Of a stretch of 64,000 bases of DNA, positions 24,694-32,604 are shown in pieces. Numbering within the stretch: the first letter of the stretch is position 1; the number at the start of each line of letters is the position of its first letter. A program made the position numbers and the translations under genes. The DNA comes from CAYFZO01 sp965226235 (GTDB lineage: Bacteria > Pseudomonadota > Gammaproteobacteria > Poriferisulfidales > Oxydemutatoraceae): positions 434,001 through 498,000 of the forward strand of contig OZ245335.1 in the NCBI GenBank assembly GCA_965226235.1, written 5' to 3'. The notes under the pieces are model-generated. The model was not told the origin of the DNA. It searched no databases and worked only from the letters and a program-made list of their open reading frames with translations.

Positions 24694-27600
24694 ATGCAAT
24701 TCATAAAAAACGGCCCTGACATTCCTGAACGCCTACTTCAAGCTCATGAAGAAGGAAGAGTAGTTTTTTTCTGTGGAGCCGGAATATCTTTTCTTGCCAA
24801 ACTTCCAAGCTTTGCTGGTCTTGTCAAACAGCTTTATCAGACACTGGGCGAAAAACCTGACTCGACACAAAAGGCTGCTATTAAGGCACGCCAGTTTGAC
24901 ACAGCTATCAGCTTACTAGAAACAAGTATTGTTGGTGGACGCGAGAAAGTCAGGCAAGAACTCGAAAGCATCTTAAATCCAGACTTGCGTGCTAAGAATG
25001 CAACATCGACCCATGAGGCGCTACTTACATTGAGTAAATGCCGTGAAGATCGAACTCATCTCATTACCACCAACTTTGACCGTCTCTTTGAAGAAGTAAT
25101 TACTAAGGATTCACTGTCGATCAAGCGTTTTTCAGCACCGTTATTACCGGTACCTAAAAATCGCTGGGATGGCCTTGTGTATCTTCATGGCCTGCTTAGT
25201 GCAAAGCGGCAATCAAATGAGTTGGATCATTTGGTTGTTTCAAGTGGAGACTTCGGTCTAGCCTACCTGACAGAAAGATGGGCTGCTCGCTTCGTCAGTG
25301 AACTGTTTCGAAAGTTCACTGTATGTTTTGTAGGCTACAGCATTAATGATCCAGTCCTTCGCTACATGATGGATGCGATCGCTGCCGATCGTCTACTCGG
25401 AGAATCCCCTTTTGAAATGTTTGCCTTTGGCAGTTTTTCTAAAGGCAAGGAGAAAAAACAAGCTGATGAATGGCAAGCCAAGAACGTTACCCCCATCCTA
25501 TACCGTAAACATAACCGTCACTCTTACCTACACAAAACTTTAAAAGCATGGGCTGAAACCTACCGAGATGGTGTTCGTGGCAAGGAACGCATCGTCGTCG
25601 AGTCCGCTTTGGCACACCCTCTGACGAGCACGAAGCAGGACGACTTCGCCGGCCGCCTGTTATGGGCCCTGAGCGATCCAAGCGGTTTGCCTGCCAAGCG
25701 ATTTGCCGAGTTGGACCCGGTCCCATCGCTGGGCCCACCGCTGGGTTGGCTGGAGCCACTGAGCGAGGACCGCTACCGCCACACTGATCTGGGCCAATTC
25801 GGTGTCTCGCCTAAGTCAGCAGTAGATAACAATCTCGCATTTAGCCTGATCCGTAGACCAGCGCCTTACCCCCTGGCTCCCTGGATGACCGTCGTGGATG
25901 CTGGAGCCCGCTACAGCCGCTGGGACGAAGTGATGTTGCAATTGACGCGCTGGCTGGCTCGCCATCTTGATGACCCGATCCTGTTGCTTTGGCTGGTCAA
26001 ACACGGCGGTCAACTGCACCACGACTTTGTCGGGAAGATCAAACGCCACCTGAATGATCAAGCCAAACTCGAACACGATGGCAATAAGGCCAAAATGGAG
26101 CGCATTCGTGCCAACGCACCTAACGAGATTGCTGGCCCGTCTATGCGCACACTGTGGCGGCTAATGCTCACTGGTCGTGTTAAATCATGGACACGCGCCC
26201 CCAACCTTTATCAGTGGCGTGACCGCTTCAAGCACGATGGGCTGACCGCGACCTTGCGCCTTGAACTGCGCGAGATACTGACGCCACGCGTATCGTTGCG
26301 TGAACCTTTCCCCTGGCTAGCAGAGGATGTCGAAATCCCCAAGCCAGTACGTATCAAGGAGCTGGTCGAATGGAAGATAGTGCTTTCGACAGATCACGCC
26401 CATTCCAGCCTACACGATTTGTCCAAGGATGAGCATTGGACTGCGGCATTACCGGAGTTGCTGTCCGATTTCAGCGGGCTGTTGCGCGACGCGCTCGACT
26501 TAATGCGTGAACTCGACGGTGCGGAGGACAGGAGTGATCAGTCATACATTCATCAGCCCTCGATCAGTAAACATCCACAGAACAGGGACTTCCACGACTG
26601 GACTGCATTGATCAAGCTGACCCGCGATGCCTGGCTAGCTGTCGCGGCGCAATCGCCCGAGCGCGCGGCCCTCGAAGCGGAGATCTGGTGGAATATCCCT
26701 TATCCGCTGTTCCGGCGTCTGTCGCTCTTCGCCGCAACGCAGGACAATGTCATACCTCCTCGCCAGGCACTTGACTGGCTGCTGGCAAATGAGCATTGGT
26801 GGCTGTGGTCGATAGAAACCCAACGGGAAGCGATTCGGCTATTGGTAGCACTGGCACCGCAACTTGATGCAGGAATGCTGGCGGAACTTGAACAAGCTAT
26901 CCTCGCGGGGCCGCCCCACGCCATGTTCAAAGACGACATCGAGCCCAAGAGGCGGACCAGGATCGTGGACTGGAAGATTTGGCTGCGACTGGCAAAGATC
27001 AGCGCTGTCTTAGGCGTAACTGGCAAGAAAAGACTGGACGAACTCTCAAAGCGGCATCCGAAGTGGAAACTCGAGACTGATCAACATGGTGAGTTTCCTT
27101 ACTGGATAAGTGACGTAGATGAGCAGAGCAAACTTGTCGCCACACCGCGACGTCGCCGAGAGCTCATCGAATGGCTTAGGCAACACCCTGACACAGATCA
27201 CTGGCCGGAGGACGACTGGAGACAACGCTGCCGTGACAATTTTGCCACCGCTGCTTATGCGCTGTATGCATTGGCTAGGGAAGATACTTGGCCAACCGGC
27301 CGTTGGCGAGAGGCATTTCAGGCTTGGTCAGAGGAAAAAACCATCAAGCGCTCATGGCGCTACATGGCACCGGTGATAGCCAAGGCCCCAGACAAGCTTA
27401 TTCAAGTACTTGCTCATAACATCAGTTGCTGGCTTCAGGCCATCGCCAAGACCTCCGAAGGCCATGAGGCGCTATTCCTCCCCCTCACGAGGCGTATTCT
27501 GGCGTTGGATCATCAGGACGGTGTCGATTCCGACGACCCTGTGACGTGTGCCCTCAATCATCCGGTGGGTCACGTTACACAGGCACTTCTAAACTGGTGG

Positions 27601-28479
27601 TACAAAAAGTCGTTGGAAGATAAGCAGGGTCTCCCCGATGAGCTTCGCCTGATCTTTACGAAACTTTGCGATACTCGTATCGATAAATACCGCCATGGCC
27701 GCGTATTACTAGCTGCAAACGTTATCGCATTATTTCGCGTGGACCCGGACTGGGCAAGAAAATTTTTGCTACCGCTATTTGACTGGCAGAGTTCCAAAGA
27801 TGAAGCCCGTTCTGCATGGGAAGGCTTCCTTTGGTCGCCACAATTTTATCGCCCACTGATGGAAGAAATTAAGCCCTTCTTCCTCGACACCGCCAAACGC
27901 TATGCAACCTTGGGCAAACACAACCGCCGGTACGCAGCACTGCTTACATTTGCAGCATTAGACCCCGGTGACACATTCACAACCGCTGAACTGCGTGGCG
28001 CAACTCGCACACTGTCGAAGGATGGCCTCCGCGACGCCGCACAAGCCCTTGTGGATGCGCTTGAAGGAGCAGGCGATCAGCGTGTGAACTACTGGACCAA
28101 CAGGGTTGTTCCTTACCTCGACCGGATTTGGCCGAAGACAAAGAAGCACACCCCACCGGATATTGCGGAAAGTCTCGGACATTTGTGCGTGGTGGCACAA
28201 GACGCCTTCCCAGATGCATTCTCTAAGCTTGGAGCTTGGTTACACCCCCTTCCACATCCAGGTTCCCTGGTCCATCGGCTTCACGAAGCCAATCTCTGTC
28301 AACGGTTCCCCGAGCCTTCTCTGGGTTTTCTGGATTCGGTGATCGACAAACAAGTACCATCGCCCCTCAGTAAATTGAACGCTTGCCTCGAACAAATCAA
28401 AAGTACCGATCCAAAATTGGAAAATGATGCCCGATATGAGCGGCTATTAACCTACCTGCGTCAGCATAACCAAGGCTGA
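24694..28479 (+). CDS. Long SIR2-domain defense protein (DSR1-like, probable DUF4020 C-terminus)
   Basis: The 1261-residue protein begins with a SIR2-type NAD-binding domain: FFCGAGISFL (residues about 25-34), LITTNFDRLF (about 123-132, with catalytic Asn and Asp), YLHG (His165) and VGYSINDPVLRYMMDA (about 212-227). The remaining 950 residues are helical with many Trp, consistent with large C-terminal sensors of defense-associated sirtuins, which deplete NAD on phage infection. By eye the first 870 bases are more AT-rich than the rest, suggesting domain exchange. It stands alone, just after an IS3 relic. The SIR2 call is strong; the DSR1/DUF4020 subtype is inferred. Confidence 0.82.
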   Translation: MQFIKNGPDIPERLLQAHEEGRVVFFCGAGISFLAKLPSFAGLVKQLYQTLGEKPDSTQKAAIKARQFDTAISLLETSIVGGREKVRQELESILNPDLRAKNATSTHEALLTLSKCREDRTHLITTNFDRLFEEVITKDSLSIKRFSAPLLPVPKNRWDGLVYLHGLLSAKRQSNELDHLVVSSGDFGLAYLTERWAARFVSELFRKFTVCFVGYSINDPVLRYMMDAIAADRLLGESPFEMFAFGSFSKGKEKKQADEWQAKNVTPILYRKHNRHSYLHKTLKAWAETYRDGVRGKERIVVESALAHPLTSTKQDDFAGRLLWALSDPSGLPAKRFAELDPVPSLGPPLGWLEPLSEDRYRHTDLGQFGVSPKSAVDNNLAFSLIRRPAPYPLAPWMTVVDAGARYSRWDEVMLQLTRWLARHLDDPILLLWLVKHGGQLHHDFVGKIKRHLNDQAKLEHDGNKAKMERIRANAPNEIAGPSMRTLWRLMLTGRVKSWTRAPNLYQWRDRFKHDGLTATLRLELREILTPRVSLREPFPWLAEDVEIPKPVRIKELVEWKIVLSTDHAHSSLHDLSKDEHWTAALPELLSDFSGLLRDALDLMRELDGAEDRSDQSYIHQPSISKHPQNRDFHDWTALIKLTRDAWLAVAAQSPERAALEAEIWWNIPYPLFRRLSLFAATQDNVIPPRQALDWLLANEHWWLWSIETQREAIRLLVALAPQLDAGMLAELEQAILAGPPHAMFKDDIEPKRRTRIVDWKIWLRLAKISAVLGVTGKKRLDELSKRHPKWKLETDQHGEFPYWISDVDEQSKLVATPRRRRELIEWLRQHPDTDHWPEDDWRQRCRDNFATAAYALYALAREDTWPTGRWREAFQAWSEEKTIKRSWRYMAPVIAKAPDKLIQVLAHNISCWLQAIAKTSEGHEALFLPLTRRILALDHQDGVDSDDPVTCALNHPVGHVTQALLNWWYKKSLEDKQGLPDELRLIFTKLCDTRIDKYRHGRVLLAANVIALFRVDPDWARKFLLPLFDWQSSKDEARSAWEGFLWSPQFYRPLMEEIKPFFLDTAKRYATLGKHNRRYAALLTFAALDPGDTFTTAELRGATRTLSKDGLRDAAQALVDALEGAGDQRVNYWTNRVVPYLDRIWPKTKKHTPPDIAESLGHLCVVAQDAFPDAFSKLGAWLHPLPHPGSLVHRLHEANLCQRFPEPSLGFLDSVIDKQVPSPLSKLNACLEQIKSTDPKLENDARYERLLTYLRQHNQG

Positions 28480-28523
28480 AGTTCATCTTCAGTCACAAGA
28501 AGTTTTCAGCATAAAGCCTGGCC

Positions 28524-28694
28524 TCAGCATCTCTTCTTCGAATTAGTCTTGTAAGCCTTCTTCCTGCAGCCCACACCCACCGCGTCAACTGCACAGGGAC
28601 TTCTGCTGATCTTGCCGAGTGCCGCGATCCCGCGCACCGTGAAGTGAAAGCTGCATTTCGCCAGATCCCTCCAGATGATGGTAGCCTGCTCCAT
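28524..28694 (-). pseudogene. Fragment of an IS110-family transposase
   Basis: From an ATG at 28692-28694 the minus strand reads MEQATIIWRDLAKCSF, which matches the N-terminal start of IS110 transposases (Met-x-x-x-Thr-Ile-Ile-Gly-x-Asp-Leu-Ala-Lys). The expected continuation (LHGARDRGT) appears in another frame, so the relic is frameshifted as well as truncated. The rest of the 28480-28874 gap holds no recognisable gene. Confidence 0.6.
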
Positions 28695-28874
28695 GGACGC
28701 TTTCTCCTTGCTCGTGGCGCTGATACCACCACCACCTTGGCACGATTCGATGCCGCCAGCCTGACGTAGAACTCCTTATCCGATCTGCTTTGCACACCCG
28801 ACCAGCACTTATCTCCTCTATACTTATGTGCCCGATAGCAACCCGTTAGCGTGCCGACTAACCGAGGGAGATCC

Positions 28875-31478
28875 ATGGCGAAGAAACGTATCGAATCCTA
28901 TGCGCACACGGACAAGGAGCGCGTAAACAATCCCCCCGTCGGTTTGGTCACGCCCAAGACCGATACGGACGCTGGCAAAAAGACCTACGCTCATGATCCT
29001 CACCTTGATCCAGAGCTAGTTTGGGCTGGAAAGTCGGAACACACTTCTTTCGAGGTGCCGACCGTTTCCCTTCATGTCCATGAGCGCATAGACCCATGCA
29101 CCATTATTGAGGCCACGTTAAGGCGAAACGGCTCAGAGCCGCAGTTATCGTTGTTTTCGGCATCCGAGGAAAATCCACCGATCCGTCACGCCATCGAGTT
29201 TTACCAACATCGACACAATTGGACTAACCGTCTGATCGCGGGCGACAGCCTATTGGTTATGAACAGTTTGCTAGAAAAGGAAGGCCTCGGCGGGCAGGTG
29301 CAAATGATCTACATCGACCCACCATATGGCATCCGATACGCCTCAAATTTCCAGCCGTTCGTTAACAAGCGCGGCGTGACCGACGGCAAAGATGAGGACC
29401 TTACTCAAGAGCCGGAAACGATCCGTGCCTTCCGGGACACGTGGGAACTTGGCATTCACTCCTATCTAACCTACCTGCGGGATAGGCTTCTATTGGCACG
29501 CGAGCTCTTGCACGAGAGCGGAAGTTGTTTTGTGCAAATCGGAGAAGAAAACCTGCACCATGTTCGCGAACTCATGGATGAAGTATTCGGCCGGAAGAAC
29601 TTTGTCACGCTAATTTACTTTTCGACTACAGGTGGCTTCGCCACTTCAACCCTGAGCCGTGTTGGCGACTATCTCGTCTGGTACGCACGGGACCGAACCT
29701 GCGTCAAATATCATCGCCTTTTTTGTGAGAAGCTTGGTCTGAAAACGGGTGACGATGCCTACAAGTACGTTGAATTGCGAGATGGCACCCGTCGACCCAT
29801 GTCGAAAGCGGAGCGCGCCGACCTAGAACGGCTGCCCGACGGATCCAGAATCTTCACCTACGACAATCTCCAGAGTTCCGGGTCCGCGAGTAACGATACA
29901 CCTTTCGAGTACGAGGGCCAAGTCTTCCGGCCAAACGCAAATAACCATTGGAAAGCGACTTGGCCGGACGGTATGACACGACTCAAGAATGCTAGGCGCC
30001 TCGGTATAGTGGGAAAAACGCTTAGGTATGTTCGATACATCAACGACAATCCCGTCAATCCACTCACGAATTCCTGGATGGACACGTCGTTTGCAGGATT
30101 TGCGACGGACAAAAAGTTTGTCGTGGAGACCAACCCAAAGGTTCTTCAGCGCTGCATCCTGATGACCACCGACCCGGGCGACCTCGTCTTCGATCCGACC
30201 TGCGGGAGCGGGACTACCGCATATGTGGCTGAACAGTGGGGCCGACGTTGGGTTACCTGCGACACGTCGCGTGTCGCGACAGCCCTGGCAAAGCAACGTC
30301 TCATGACAGCGAGCTATCAATACTACCAGTTGGCCCATCCAGACGAGGGAATCGGCAGCGGTTTCCACTATAGGACTGCACCGCACATAACGCTCAAGTC
30401 AATCGCCACTAATCCCAGATTAAGAGAAGGCTTGACTCCTGCGGAGATCGATTCCATCGTTGATCAACACGGCGCAATGCACACTCTCTACGATCAACCC
30501 AAGGTCAATCACAGTAAAGCTCGTGTCACAGGACCTTTCACCATGGAGGCTGTTCCCGCACCTGTGGTCAAACCGATGGATGAGGTTGCCGAGATTGGTG
30601 AACCCCCTGCCGACAACTCGATCGCACGGACCGGACAGACATTGCTACAAGCCGATTGGCGAGACGAGTTGCTGAAGACTGGCATACGGGCAAAAGCTGG
30701 GCAGCGTATTTCCTTCGCTTGGTTGGAACCCTTACCAGGCACACACAGGCTTCAGGCTGAAGGTGAAACTCGTCCGGATGATGTTGGTCTTGACCGGCTC
30801 GGCCAATCTGCTACCGCATCCAAGCCACAACGCGTCGTGGTTTCTTTTGGACCCGACCATGCTCCAATGGAACAGCGACAAGTTGCTCTTGCCATAGAGG
30901 AAGCACAAAGCCTCGTCCCCAGACCGGAGGTCATTGTGTTTGCTGCCTTTCAATTCGATCCAGAGGCATCAAAAGATATAGACGAAACGCGCTGGCCCGG
31001 CGTCACGCTGTTGAAGGCTCAGATGAATGCCGACTTGCTGACGGAAGATCTCAAAAAGAAGCGCGCCAGTAATGAAAGCTTCTGGTTAATTGGCCAACCC
31101 GATGTTGAACTTCAACGCATTTCGGGTGGCGAACATCAAGGCAAGCTTCGTGTCACTGTCCAGGGGTTTGACTATTACAACACCAAGACTGGCCGCCTGG
31201 AGTCCGGCGGAACGGATCGAATCGCCATGTGGATGCTGGACCACGACTATGACGGGCGTAGCCTCTTCCCACGCCAGGTTTTCTTCCCGATGGCGGGCAT
31301 CACGGACGGCTGGACCAAGCTGGCCAGAAACTTCAAAGCCGAGATCGACCCCGAACTGATTGAAGCCTACGGTGGCACAGTTTCCTTACCCTTTGAGGAA
31401 GGCGAGCATGGTCGCGCCGCCGTCAAGATAATTGATGATCGCGGGGTTGAAAGCTTGAAAATTGTGGAAATAAAGTGA
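28875..31478 (+). CDS. mod: Type III restriction-modification methyltransferase (Mod)
   Basis: An 867-residue adenine-N6 methyltransferase of the beta class: the catalytic DPPYGIRY motif lies near residue 147 and the cofactor motif FDPTCGSGTTAYVAE near residue 440. The target-recognition region lies between them. Mod gives DNA specificity and self-protection for the Res nuclease encoded 1.1 kb downstream. I chose the ATG at 28875 with GAGGGAG upstream rather than an earlier GTG/ATG-type start at 28851. The 3' end overlaps the next gene, a TIR protein, by four bases, so mod and the TIR gene are translationally coupled. Confidence 0.93.
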   Translation: MAKKRIESYAHTDKERVNNPPVGLVTPKTDTDAGKKTYAHDPHLDPELVWAGKSEHTSFEVPTVSLHVHERIDPCTIIEATLRRNGSEPQLSLFSASEENPPIRHAIEFYQHRHNWTNRLIAGDSLLVMNSLLEKEGLGGQVQMIYIDPPYGIRYASNFQPFVNKRGVTDGKDEDLTQEPETIRAFRDTWELGIHSYLTYLRDRLLLARELLHESGSCFVQIGEENLHHVRELMDEVFGRKNFVTLIYFSTTGGFATSTLSRVGDYLVWYARDRTCVKYHRLFCEKLGLKTGDDAYKYVELRDGTRRPMSKAERADLERLPDGSRIFTYDNLQSSGSASNDTPFEYEGQVFRPNANNHWKATWPDGMTRLKNARRLGIVGKTLRYVRYINDNPVNPLTNSWMDTSFAGFATDKKFVVETNPKVLQRCILMTTDPGDLVFDPTCGSGTTAYVAEQWGRRWVTCDTSRVATALAKQRLMTASYQYYQLAHPDEGIGSGFHYRTAPHITLKSIATNPRLREGLTPAEIDSIVDQHGAMHTLYDQPKVNHSKARVTGPFTMEAVPAPVVKPMDEVAEIGEPPADNSIARTGQTLLQADWRDELLKTGIRAKAGQRISFAWLEPLPGTHRLQAEGETRPDDVGLDRLGQSATASKPQRVVVSFGPDHAPMEQRQVALAIEEAQSLVPRPEVIVFAAFQFDPEASKDIDETRWPGVTLLKAQMNADLLTEDLKKKRASNESFWLIGQPDVELQRISGGEHQGKLRVTVQGFDYYNTKTGRLESGGTDRIAMWMLDHDYDGRSLFPRQVFFPMAGITDGWTKLARNFKAEIDPELIEAYGGTVSLPFEEGEHGRAAVKIIDDRGVESLKIVEIK

Positions 31479-32299
31479 CGAAGCAACTGACTAAAGCCGA
31501 AGCGCTGAACCGTCTCCAAGCCTCGCTGGACACAATTGACGCAATTCAGGAACTGATGCCCCAATCAAATCGTTCGCCCAAATTTTTTCTGTGGCACAGA
31601 GATACACGAATCGCCATTAGTCATATATTTGGCAGCAATTCCGCTGAGGCCAAGGAATTCCCCCCCGAGTCCCGTTTTAAGTTCCCATGGTTCGACACGC
31701 CTACGGAGAATGAGCGGCAGGATTACTATCAACGGGCGCTTGCAAAAGTCGCTCCATTACTGGAGTCGATGATTGCCCAGATCAGAGACTATTGGCCGGA
31801 CGATAACGACGGTGCGACGCATACTAATCATTCTCGAGTGGAACCGAGCGAAACCAAGAATTCGGTTTTCGTCGTTCATGGTAGGGATGAAGGTACCAAG
31901 GAAGCGATGGCGCGATTCCTTGAAAATTTGGGGCTGGTAGCCGTGGTACTGCACGAACAACCAAACCAAGGCCGTACGATAATCGAAAAATTTGAGGAGT
32001 ATGCTCAAACTGGATTTGCAGTAATACTCTTGACACCAGACGATTTAGGTGCGCCTGGAAATGACAATAACGACCTCAAACCCCGAGCAAGACAGAATGT
32101 GATTTTTGAATTCGGCTATTTCATCGCCAAGCTCGGTCGAAAGCGCGTCTGCGCTTTGGTAAAGGAAAATGTGGAGTGGCCCTCGGACTATGATGGAGTC
32201 CTCCACATTAAGTTGGATGACGCGAATGGCTGGAAGTTGGAACTTGCTCGCGAGTTGAAAGGTGTCGGATTCGAAATCGATCTGAACCGGGCAAAGTGA
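31475..32299 (+). CDS. TIR-domain predicted nucleotide-binding protein, coupled to mod
   Basis: The 274-residue product has a helical N-terminal region of about 125 residues and a C-terminal TIR-like domain of the PF10137 type: SVFVVHGRDEGTKEAM (about residue 130), LHEQPNQGRTIIEKFEEYA, FAVILLTPDDLGA and VIFEFGYFIAKLGRKRV. Members of this family act as NADases or NAD-derived effectors in anti-phage systems such as CBASS and Pycsar. The GTG start overlaps the mod stop (GTGA). Its place inside a type III restriction operon, between mod and res, is unusual and suggests an abortive back-up. Catalytic activity is inferred from family. Confidence 0.82.
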   Translation: MTKQLTKAEALNRLQASLDTIDAIQELMPQSNRSPKFFLWHRDTRIAISHIFGSNSAEAKEFPPESRFKFPWFDTPTENERQDYYQRALAKVAPLLESMIAQIRDYWPDDNDGATHTNHSRVEPSETKNSVFVVHGRDEGTKEAMARFLENLGLVAVVLHEQPNQGRTIIEKFEEYAQTGFAVILLTPDDLGAPGNDNNDLKPRARQNVIFEFGYFIAKLGRKRVCALVKENVEWPSDYDGVLHIKLDDANGWKLELARELKGVGFEIDLNRAK

Positions 32300-32301
32300 A
32301 C

Positions 32302-32593
32302 ATGAGTACACATGTTGGAGCGCCAAAGGATGAGATCGTCGCCTTTTGCGAACGCTGTCACGTCACGGAGTTCGCGTTTTTCGGTTCTGTGTTGCGGGAG
32401 GATCCTGGCCCTCACGGCGACATTGGTGCGCTCGTGCACTTCGCACCTGACGCGTGGTGTACGCTGATGCACTTTGTGCGGCAGAATCCTCTTGTACACG
32501 GGTACTTCTGATGTGAGACTCGAGCGTGTCTGGGAGACCGTTCGTAGAGATTGGCCTCATCTTATTTCGCAGATTGAGCCGTTGGTGCCATAG
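32302..32593 (+). pseudogene. Collapsed MntA-HepT toxin-antitoxin relic
   Basis: The first 45 or so codons resemble a minimal nucleotidyltransferase antitoxin (FAFFGSVLREDPGPHGDIG), but the second half of the Asp-x-Asp metal motif is lost. The frame then passes directly into a HEPN-toxin-like C-terminus: VRQNPLVHGYF contains the Arg/His core, and after a one-base shift VRLERVWETVRRDWP and QIEPLVP complete the HepT tail. So the head of one gene and the tail of its partner have been fused by internal deletion. No functional toxin or antitoxin is expected. It fills the space between the TIR gene and res. Confidence 0.65.
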
Positions 32594-32604
32594 GAAACGA
32601 TGTA

